Shown here: piece after piece, positions 50,501 to 62,500 of the stretch | Numbering within the stretch: position 1 is the stretch's first letter | Layout of the letters: every line of letters begins with the position of its first letter | Assembly: GCA_031761405.1 (NCBI GenBank) | Contig: JASEVX010000011.1 | Location: forward strand, 65,451,217 to 65,515,216 | Length of the DNA: 64,000 nucleotides | Direction of reading: 5' to 3' | Source: Serripes groenlandicus | Taxonomy: Eukaryota > Mollusca > Bivalvia > Cardiida > Cardiidae | Notes under the pieces: model-generated | Database searches by the model: none | Told to the model about the DNA's origin: nothing | Seen by the model: the letters and a program-made list of their open reading frames with translations, nothing else | Translations under genes and position numbers: made by a program

Positions 50501-53500
50501 TCATGAAAATCCTTCGAGTCGTCTTGGAGATATGGAGCGGACACGATTTCGGACAGACGGCCAGACAGACAGACATCAAGGACAAAAACAATATATCTCC
50601 CCTGTATACAGGGGGAGACATACTAATTGAATAGAGTTGAAAACATGGAGACAAAAGAAGAAATTGCTCAAAGCAAGCAATTTCTCCTTTTGCCACAATG
50701 TTTTTTAGTCATTTTTTGACAAAATATGTTCAAAGTAGTCTGCTGCAGAATTCTCGTATGGGGGAAAGGGTTAACCCTCTGGTGTGGGTACTCACAGGAA
50801 TCGTCTCACTGAGTCGCATCTTTTGAGTACTTACAACATGGGGTTTGATTGAGTTAACCTTTCCCTCATATAGATGCTTTCTGACGCCTCTGCAGCAGAC
50901 AGCTTTTTGAAAACATAGTGACAAAAGTAGAAATTGCTCAAAACAAGCAATTTCTCCTTTTGTCACAATGCTTTTCATTTTTAATAATAGGTTATTCATT
51001 TAATTATAGAGATTTTTTATTTTTTGACAAAATGTGTAAAAAGTCGTCTACTGCAGAATTGTCGTATGAGGGAAAGGGTTAAGAGAGCATCACCAACAAT
51101 ACAAATCCCCTCGCAGTGTTTTTTTTCACACAAATGTAATATAGTCACTGTGACCTTTGACCTAGATCAGTGAAATGGGAACCTTTCAAAGCTAACTTGA
51201 CAATAAACCAGTTAATGAGGTATGGAGCAATTCTTGTCTCCAAATAAAGGTCCAGAGCGAAGAATTTGTTTCATACAGACACATTATGGTCAATGTGACC
51301 TCTATCATTGACCTTTGACATAGCTTGGTAAAATGTGAACCCCTCCAAGATCTCTTGACACTGAATCTGTGAATGGCATATGAATGCATTCCGTCATGAA
51401 AGTGCTAGAGCAATGAAGTCGTTTTATACAAATGTTTACAGTCAATGTGAGCTTGAACTTTGACCTAGGTCGGTGGATTGAAAACTTGAGCAAGAGGAGA
51501 TTATTGTAAACATATGATTTAAGTTTAATAAAAATCAGATTAGAAATAAAGTGGCTAGAGCGATACTGGTGTACATATTCAGTTTCATAACAATGAGATA
51601 AAAAATAAAGTCACTCAGGTGACCTTCACCTTTTTACCTAGGTCTGTGGAATGCAAACTTGTACAAGAGAGATATGATTAAAGTTTCATAACAAAAGGAT
51701 AAGAAATAAAGTCGCTACAGCGATGACGTTGTTTCGTACATATGTATAGACGTTGTTTCGTACATATGTTTAGACGTTGTTTCGTACATATGTATAGACG
51801 TTGTTTCGTACATATGTATAGACGTTGTTTCGTACATATGTATAGACGTTGTTTCGTACATATGTATAATAGTCAATGTGATCTAGGTAAGGTTGGTGAA
51901 AAGCAACTTAAGATAATGCTGTTGAACATGTGTGGTCAGTTTCGTAACAATAAGATAAGAAATAAAGTTACAAATCTACAATCTTTGAAAATATCTAGGC
52001 AAAATGATAGAACAATAGGGCCAGGGTGTATTTAATAATTATACTTTCATTTAAGTATATTTCCCACATTATTCTTTCATGTATTTAATGTTCTCAGTGA
52101 TCTGCTTCAGATTTGGCATGTTGAAAAAGGTTTAATTTTCAATCTCTAGAATATTATACCTTCCTTTCCAAGTAATGCTTTGCAAGCGTGGCAATTTCAT
52201 TTTCACTATTTTCTGCCAGCTCTTCATCTATCTGTTTCTCTATCTGTTGAAAATAAACCAGAAATGAGCCTTTCCATGAGAAAACCAATAATATGGCCTC
52301 TGCGCAATGTATCGATCCAGATCAGCCTGCACAGTCTGTGCAGGCTAATCCAGACCGACACAGGGTTATCTCAGGGTTATAGAGGTATAGAGTTATTATT
52401 CCTGAAACAGAAAATACACAGGAGGCGAAAAGTGTCTGTCTGGGTTAATCTGCATGGCATGCTTCAGCTGATCCTAGTCGATACTTTACGCGTAGTCCAC
52501 AATGTTGATTTTCTCGTAATTTGGCTCAGATATTGTTTACTATGAGTCAATCAAACTATTTGTCACGTTATTTAGATTTCCAAAATGTTCTCGCACTGAC
52601 CGCCAAAATTCAAACTAATCCTTTCCCTGATGCAGAAATATCTTGATGCCTCTAAGTTCGTCGGGTGAATAAAATAGTACTATTCACCTTTCAAAAAGAT
52701 CCAACGAAAACCTGTGCTTCTGTCATATAATAACAAATAATGTTTATACTTTTAACGCCCCTTTCCTTTTGCCATCATGTTTTCAACTCTTTAAATAATT
52801 AAACATTCCCTTATAGAGATTTTCAATTAGTTTGATAAGATGTTTTCAGAGTTGGCTGCTTGCTAATTTGCTGTATGTTGGAAATGGTTAATTCCAATAC
52901 TGTGGTCTTCATGGCCATTGAACACTTTCCAACATGCAACAAATCTGTCGCAGACAGATTTTGAAATATTTAAACAAAAGTAAGGACAACCTCCATAAAT
53001 GAAAGTACATGCATAATTATTGGATAGAATTGAAAACATTGCGGCAAACGGAGAAATTCCTCATGTTTCAAGATGTGCCCGTAAGTGGGTAAGGGTTAAA
53101 AGTTGCGACAGCAAAGGTAATCAAGTTAACTGTAACAGGGTGAAGGAGGCATAAATGTTAGTTAACCAATATTTTCCATAAATCAAATTTTATTCCTCAT
53201 TTTGCAACCGCCTCAGGTGCAGGTCACAGGTTCAAACCCCAGTCGCGTCATACCAAAGACTTTAAAAATGGTAGTAATGGCTGCCCTTCTTGGGACTCAG
53301 GGTTGAAAACTTTGTTGCAGAAGAAGAAATTGCTCATGATCAATTTCTCATTTGCCACAAGTTTTACAACTTCATTCGATAATAACATTTCAATTTCTAA
53401 ATAATTGCCTTGATGTTTTCAAACTTGTCTGCTGCATATTTGTTGTATTTGGTAAAGGGATAAGGGCATAAAATGACCCCTGAACTAGATCTCTGAAGGG

Positions 53501-56500
53501 AAATAGAGAATTAATGCTAACCCATTCCCACTTTCAGCAAATCTACAGCTGACGACACTGAAAACATCTTGGTCAACAAATGGAAAATGTCTATAAATAA
53601 CAGTATTTGAAAACATTATGGCAAAAGGAGAAATTGCTCAATTTGAGTAATTACTGCTTTTGCTCATGTTGTCAAATATCATAAACTGCAGAGGCGTCAC
53701 ACCAGGGTACCTACCAATTCAACAACATTAGTATACACATCGGAGGGGGTTTCAGATGGATGTAGGTTAACATATTTGGCTCCATCCACATCCAAACCCA
53801 GGGCGGCATAATGCTGAAGTCCATTGCAGGAGCCATCCTGATGTAAGGGGAAATCGGAATAAAAAGTTTTTGGGTTTGGGCTTCGCAGGGCTGCCATTAA
53901 CTCCTTACATGCAGCTAAGAGCTGGATTGCACTTTCAAATTTCATCCACCATCGCCTTCCCTGAAAGTAATGATATCTCTTTTAACCCTTTCCCTTATAG
54001 GACAATTCTGCAGCAGACGACTTTGACAATATTTTGTACAAAAATAGAAAATCTCTATAATTGAATGTATAACCTATGACTTAAAGTGGAAAACATTGTG
54101 GCAAAAGGAGAAATTGCTTGTTTTGTTTTCAAAAAGCCGTCTGCTGCAGAGGCGTCAGAAAGCGTCTATATGAGGGAAAGGGTTAACCTTTTTCAATGCG
54201 CTGTCGTATTTTGCCGCATTTTCCAGCAGGCGGTTATTTAAAAACATTGTGGTAAATGGAGAAATCACTTACAATGAACAATCTGTCCTTTTGCCGCAGT
54301 GTATCCAACACTATTGAATAGTCAAACTTTCATTCACAGAGATTTTCAATCTTTTCATCCCGACATTTTCAAAGTTGTCGGCTGCAGCTGTGGGTTTACC
54401 TTCTCAACAGTAGGAGATTCAATTGAGTCAAACTGAAAGGCTTTAACCCTTTCCCACATAAAACAAATCTTTGAAAGTATCTGGTGAAAAGCATGGAAAA
54501 GATCTATAAATGTAGGAATAATTACTGAAAAGAGACAAAATCTTTGAGACAAAAGGAGAAATAGCTCATTTTGAGCAATTATTTATTTTGTCGCCATGTT
54601 TTCAAAAAGCCGTCTGCTGCAGAGGCGTCAGAAAGCGTCTATATGAGGGAAAGGGTTAACAAGAGTGATCACAGAAACAGATGTGTTACTTTCCAATAAA
54701 CAATACCTAAAACCGAAACTAAATAGGTTGATTGATTGATTGATTGGGGCTTAACGCTGTTTTCAACAATTTCTCAGTTATATCACGGCGGCCAGTTCAC
54801 CTACTCATGCATTTCCTGGTTCTCTCACACCAGTACTCCACACAACAATCTTCCCAAGCAACTGGCTGCTTTTCCACATAGACTTAGCCCATTGGTAGAA
54901 GACGAATGACGCATGTCACATTGACTTTTGTCAATCGTCGGAAAGAAAGTTGGCCGAGCCGGGATTCGAACTCACAACCCCTGTATTGACGGCCCGCGTC
55001 GCTACCGACTGAGCTACCGGGGCTCGGCTCAAAACTAAATAGGAACACATGTGTTGCCTGTCAATAAACAATACCTAAAACCAAACTAAATAGGAACACA
55101 TGTGTCATCTTCCCATAAACAATACCTAAAACCAAAGCTAAATAGGAACACATGTGTTGTCTTCCCATAAACAATACCTAAAACCAAAACTAAATAGGAA
55201 CACATGTGTTGTCTTCCCATAAACAATACCTAAAACCAAAACTAAATAGGAACACATGTGTTGCCTTCCCATAAACAATACCTAAAACCAAAACTAAATA
55301 GGAACACATGTGTTGCCTTCCCATAAACAATACCTAAAACCAGAGCAAAATAGGAACACATGTGTCGTCTTCCCATAAACAATACCTAAAACCAAAGCAA
55401 AATAGGAACACATGTGTCATCTTCCCATAAACAATACCTAAAACCAAAACTAAATAGGAACACATGTGTTGCCTTCCCATCAACAATACCTAAAACCAAA
55501 ACTAAATAGGAACACATGTGTTGCCTGCCTGTAAACAATACCTAAAACCAAAGCTAAATAGGAACAAATGTGTCGTCTTCCCATAAACAATACCTAAAAC
55601 CAAAGCTAAATAGGAACACATGTGTCATCTTCCCATAAACAATACCTAAAACCAAAGCTAAATAGGAACAAATGTGGTGCCTGCCTGTAAACAATACCTA
55701 AAACCAAAGCTAAATAGGAACACATGTGTTGCCTTCCAATAAACAATACCTAAAACCAAAGCTAAATAGGAACACATGTGTCGTCTTCCAATAAACAATA
55801 CCTAAAACCAAAGCTAAATAGGAACAAATGGGGTGCCTGCCAGTAAACAATACCTAAAACCAAAGCTAAATAGGAACACATGTGGTGCTTGCCAATAAAC
55901 ATACCTAAAACCAAAGCTAAATAGGAACACATGTGGTGCCTGCCAATAAACATACCTAAAACCAAAGCTAAATTGACAGACTAATGAGAAATGATGCTTA
56001 AGGGATTGTCAGAGAGATATACATACAGTTGAGGGATTGTAAGCAAGAAGATAATACATACAGTAAGGGGATTGTAAGCAAGAAGATACTACATACAGTG
56101 AGGGGATTGTAAGCAAGATGATACTACATACAGTGAGGGAATTGTAAGCAAGAAGATAATACATACAGTAAGGGGATTGTAAGCAAGAAGATAATACATA
56201 CAGTGAGAGGATTGTAAGCAAGAAGATAATACATACAGTAAGGGGATTGTAAGCAAGAAGATACTACAAACAGTGAGGGAATTGTAAGCAAGAAGATAAT
56301 ACATACAGTGAGAGGATTGTAAGCAAGAAGATAATACATACAGTAAGGGGATTGTAAGCAAGAAGATACTACAAACAGTGAGGGGATTGTAAGCAAGATG
56401 ATACTACATACAGTGAGGGAATTGTAAGCAAGATAATACATACAGTGAGAGGATTGTAAGCAAGAAGATACTACATACAGTAAGGGGATTGTAAGCAAGA

Positions 56501-59500
56501 AGATACTACATACAGTGAGGGGATTGTAAGCAAGATGATACTACATACAGTGAGGGAATTGTAAGCAAGATAATACATACAGTGAGAGGATTGTAAGCAA
56601 GAAGATACTACATACAGTGAGGGGATTGTAAGCAAGATAATACATAGTGAGGGGATTGTAAGTATGATGATATACATACAGTGAGGGGATTGTAAGCAAG
56701 ATAATACATACAGTGAGGGAATTGTAATCAAGAGGATAATACATACAGTGAGGGGATTGTAAGCAAGAAGATACTACATACAGTGAGGGGATTGTAAGCA
56801 AGAAGATAATACATACAGTGAGGGGATTGTAAGCAAGATAATACATACAGTGAGGGGAGTGCAAGCAAGAAGATAATATATACAGTGAGGGTATGTAAGC
56901 AAGAAGATAATACATACAGTAAGGGGATTGTAAGCAAGATAATACATACAGTGAGGGGATTGTAAGCAAGATAATACATACAGTGAGGGAATTGTAAGCA
57001 AGAAGATAATACATACAGTAAGGGGATTGTAAGCAAGATAATACATACAGTGAGGGGATTGTAAGCAAGATGATATACATACAGTGAGGGGATTGTAAGG
57101 AAGATGATATACATAATTATAGTGAGGGGATTGTAAGCAAGAAGATAATATATACAGTGAGGGGATTGTAAGCAAGATAATACATACAGTGAGGGGAGTG
57201 TAAGCAAGAAGATAATACATACAGTGAGGGGATTGTAAGCAAGATGATAACACATACAGTAAGGGGATTGTAAGTAAGATGATATACATATAGTGAGGGG
57301 ATTGTAAGCATACATAATACATACAGTAAGTGGGTTATCCGCAGAGTCTTCTATTTCCTCCATGATTTCATCTATATACGCAATCCTGTCACTGAGGGAA
57401 TTCCTGTAATGAAATAAGCTCGATTAAATATTTTTTCTGAATGCAGCAGATACATTTTGAAATAATGAAAGGGCCATGATGGCCATGGACTGTTCAGCTG
57501 AATTATGCAATGTGATTTGTCATGCCTACTAAAATAACCATTTTTTTTTTATATAAAACAAGATGCCTCAAAGTTATCTTGTAGAAGGTCGCCCAAAGAA
57601 CATTTCTACAATATTTGAAAATGGCCAGACACTTTTGTCGAAGAATTTTTCAATATTATAGGTTATTGCATCAATATGGGAAAATATTGTGTTGGACGAG
57701 TCCCAACACAATAGATTCCCATAATCATGCAATAACCTTTTTATCGTATAATTTGATATTGGCTATTTAAAATGTGTCGTTTTGTTTGTTTTAAACACGT
57801 CACACTATTAGAAAATTAACAGTTGTTTTGGATTGTTTAGATAAATAAACATAAACGATATATCGCGCAATAATACTCTCCTTTACGTTGGTTGCTAAGG
57901 TCGTGGAAAATATAATTTACGAACCGCCATTGATGTCGACTCGAAATTGGAATCGTCGACAAAATGATGTGTAACGCCTTTTCTAACAGTGTTTTTCATT
58001 AAGAACTCGTATATTATCTTATTCTTGTATTTACGCCTGGATATTTGTTTTTTTATTACGATTTAGATGCCCCTTTAAATGGGACTTTTGACCTCGCAGT
58101 ATGTTCAGTAAAGCGAACACACATCTTTTATATACATATAAAGGCTACTACGTTGATAAACTTCACATGGGAGGATAACAAAACAAATCTGAAGACCTAC
58201 CTTTAAAACAATCATTTGCTTATTCATCCTAGCAGTTATGAATCCCTCTTTATTTGTTGATACACTTATAATAGATCGTCAACGACAATCAAAACAACAA
58301 TCGAGCAATATTATTGATGTACACGTCACATTATTACGTCAGAAACTACGTACGTATTTACTAGCATAGCTAACGCTATAAATAGACCAGATTGGGTTTT
58401 GTGTATGTCTATCGATTTTTTCACTACGTGTCATCTATAAAAGATGTACCAAACAATGTACTACGAACCGTATAAGCACAGCTTTTTCCTAGGACTATCA
58501 GAGAGTCGAACCTTGAGCAGATCACATCTGTAAACTGATTCAAGTCCCGTCTACATTGATACACAGCCTTAACAACACATATGTTTTTTTATTTCATTTA
58601 TATTTGTAAATATGCCTAATTAGTTGTTTTAACCATTTTAATGGCTTCGCTTGCCTGCGATGCACTAAGCCCTGACAGTAACACAGTAGAAGTAGAAGTT
58701 AGCTGGTCTCTAAATCATGAAAGGTTGGATGAGAGCGCTTTGTAACGTTGGTGTATGGAAATAGTTCCGTCCTTAGCGTCACATGAAAAAGATTCCAGTG
58801 CAATATCAACCCGTGCAATATCAAATGATATTGCATCCTTTGCTCATATGGAAACAAGAAGGAACAATATCAAAGTATACAATAAAACCGTATACGGCAA
58901 AACAGCTTAATCCTGGTGACAACATTTTTTACCAATCAACATGGCTGGAACGAAACTGAAAGAGGATCACCTAAGGAACATTTCTACAAAATTATTTGGA
59001 AAGCTGCCAGATCTTTTCGGAGAAGAAGATTATTAAAGTTTGCACTTTAGCCATATATTAAAGACAAAACAGCCCCGCCGTCTGGCGGCCATGTTTTATC
59101 CACTCATCAAAATGGCTTGAAGAAATTTGAAAGACGGTCGCCCAATATTTGAAAAATATGCGGTCTCTAGTAAACTTTTTTTTAAACTTTGACCTAGCGA
59201 CCTTGTTTTTGAGCTGACATGAGGGGTTGACCATTTTTAAACTTTGACCTAGCGACCTAGTTTTTGAGCTGACATGACGGATTGACCATTTTTAAACTTT
59301 GACCTAGAGACCTAGTTTTTGAGCTGACATGAAGGATTGACCATTTTTTAACATGGCCTTGATAGACCCATATATGAACTAAAGTGTAGATAGTATCAAG
59401 ACAAACAAACTGGCAAAGTTTAATCAATGCTGGATGAAAACAGTGGCCTCTAGAGTGTAAACAGCAAATTGTTGTCTACTGACGAACAAACAAACAGACA

Positions 59501-62500
59501 AAAGGCGACTACAATCTAATGAGGTAAATATGTTTTACAAGTCATCTACTGTAGATTATTTGTAGTGGTGTAGGGTTAAGATTATCTATTCTATACCTTT
59601 TCTTGAGTTCGGTCAAATTAACCAGATGAATTTTCAACCATCTCAATCCTTCATCACCCAAAGGCTTCGATTCAGCGAACTTTAATAGACCACGAATTAC
59701 ATCATTACCTGAAATTGGAAATAAAAGAGTAAAGTCTAGGGTGAAGTGGTCTTTTTGCATCTGTAAAAGTGAAAACTCAAGTCAGCCATTGCACATTTTG
59801 TCTCACCGCAGCCTTGACAGTCCTTCTGTCTACGTAAACACTTTCCTACATACAACAAATCTGCTTCTTTAACCCTTTCCCTCATACAACAATTCTGCAG
59901 AAGACGACTTTGAACATATTTTGTCAAAAAATGGAATATCTCTATCATTGAATGGATAACCTATGACTAAAAGTGGAAAACAATGTGGCAAAGGAGAAAT
60001 TGCTCTTTTTGAGCAATTTCTTTTGTCACTGTTTTCAAAAAGATGTCTGCTGCAGAGGCATCAGAAAGCATCTATATGAGGGAAAGGGTTAAAGAAAATT
60101 GAAAACATTGTGACAAAAGCTGTCTGCTATAGATGTGCCTGCATGTGGGAAATGGTTAAGAAGAGCCTTATACATGTATTCAACAATTAGTTCAAACTCC
60201 TCTAGCCTTAGCCCTCTCCGACATACAGTGGCTTTCTGAAGACGTTGCAGCGAAATGCTTTTGAAAGCATTTTGGGAAAAGGAGAAATTGCTCATAAAGA
60301 GCAATTTCTCTTTTTGCCATAATATTTTCAACACTATTTAATAATAATTGTTCTTTAATGTAAGAAGATATTTTGACTTAATGTTTTGTTTGTTGTCTGC
60401 TGCAGATTGTTCATATATGGGAAAGGGTCAAAGTGAAGTTATCAAATTTCCTACTCGATAAAGGACTGATAATATACACAAAAGAGGTAAGAACCTGAGA
60501 AAATGTCACTCAGAAAAAAGAGGTAAAGGTATAGGTACATCAGTCTGACAGAGAGTTGAGAAAACAATGTGGGAAAATATAATATTCCTCATTTTGAGAA
60601 ATTGTTTGTTTTCTAAGATTTGTTTTCCTAAAGTCACTCACTGTAAGGGCATTTGTTAACCCTTTCTGATCAATAGACGCATTGTGACACATCTGCAGCA
60701 GAGCAATTTCTCCTTTTGCCACAATGTTTTCCACTCAATTATAGAGATTTTCTAATTTTTGACAAAATATGTTTAAAGTCGTCTGCTGCAGAATTGTCGT
60801 ATGAGGGAAAGGCTTAACTGACCTTGATGATTAAATACAGACATCGGGTAGTTGCGACCACGGAAATCCAGGCAATAGGGTAACCAGAAAGTATCATCTC
60901 GGAACTGGAAAAAATGATACAAATAATAAACAAGAGCGCCAAATGTCACAAAATACGCCCGTCCTTTTTTTTGAGACCAAGTATAGTGATAATTGGTTGT
61001 ATATATAGTTTTGGCCATTTCGAGGGATATATGTGTGGAGTGACTAAGATAACATGGTTAGTTATAGAACCTGACCAAGATATTCTGCCCATCAACATAC
61101 ATGTATTGTCTAAATTGATGATGATCAAATACAATGACTCAAGCGATATGGCCGATTATAGCACTTTTCAGAGATATTATAACCATACACATTCTGACTA
61201 AATTTGGTGATGATTGGATAAAAGCTTCAAAAGTAATTGATGGGACAAGACCAATTAGAGGTGATTTCTATAATTAAAGGGCAATAACTCTCCAGTGAAT
61301 GAAGCGATATGGCTGATATTTTGCCAATATACATTCTGAACAAATTTAGTAGTGACGGGACAAAGGCTTTTAAAGTTATTGATCGGACAAGACCGATTTT
61401 AAGTAATTTCTGTCATTAAAGGGCGATAACTCTAGAGTGACTCCAGCATTATGGCTGGTTGTAGAATTTGTTTAAGATACTATGCACATACACATTCCAA
61501 CTAAATTTGGTGATGACTGGATAAAGGCTTCTAAAGTTATTGAGCAGACAAGACCAATTTTAGGTAATTTCTATAATTAAAGGGCAATAACTCTAGAGTG
61601 ACTAGAGCGATATGGCTAGTTATCGAACTTGATCGATATATTATGCCAATTAACATTTTGACAAAATTTGGTGATGATTGGAAAAGGGCTTCTTAAGTAA
61701 TTGGGCTGACAAGGCCAATTTAAGGTATCTTCTATAATTAAAGGGCAATAACTCTCGATTGACTTGTTATCAAACTTGTCCAAGATATTATGCCAATACA
61801 CATTCTGAATAAATTTGGTGATGATTAGACAAAGGCTTCTTAAGTTATTGGGCTGACAATACCAATTTTAGGTAACTTATATAATTAAAGGGCGTTAACT
61901 CTCGATTGACTAAAGCAATATGGCTAGTTATCGAACTTGTCCAAGATATTATGCCAATACACATTCTGACTAAATTTGGTGAAGATGGGACAAAGGCTTC
62001 TCAAGTTATTTAGCTGACAACATACTGGACGCCGCCCGACCACCCACCCGCCGCAGGGCATAAAACGGGCATATAAAAAAGAACCATGTGGACCTAATGA
62101 TATTATCGGAGTGGGGGTCAATTTATTATCACAATACCGGCAAGAATTTATGACCTTAGAAATATTTCATTCCGGCCTGATGAATCATAACTTGTCTGTC
62201 ATGAAAGGGACTTTTTTTAGATAAATATTTGTACATGCACTTCTGCATCTCCTCTTAATCGATCACAATTCCACCTTTAGTACTTTCAGTACTTTGATGT
62301 TAATCATAAAAGGAACTATTTCCCTCTAAAATCATTTTGTAATGTCTATTCCAGAGGAAATCAAGGGGTCGTGGGCTCAAATCCCAGCAAGCTATTGCAG
62401 TCTTTTCAATTGTTACTAGTGTCAATTGTATTGTGCTAAAAGCAAGACGGTTGTTGGCCATCTGAGCCATTGGCTAAACCTGGCTCATATCTTATGTATG

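Noticed and set aside
51742..52035. MYRRCFVH repeat open frame
   Set aside because: 26 bp minisatellite translation.
54950..55027. Functional tRNA gene
   Set aside because: A and B boxes are present but the acceptor stem does not close, and a SINE body and (CAAT)n tail are attached. Related copies exist at 43.3 and 20.8 kb. The same reasoning applies to 14939-15010.
56009..57322. Apparent hydrophobic membrane proteins ([10 protein letters not shown] repeats)
   Set aside because: Minisatellite translation. Only the exon 4 part (57325-57403) is coding.
1939..60823. M1 MITEs as introners (elements that created these introns)
   Set aside because: Introns are kilobases long, contain several unrelated repeats, and MITE ends do not coincide with both splice sites. 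Insertion into existing introns explains the data better.
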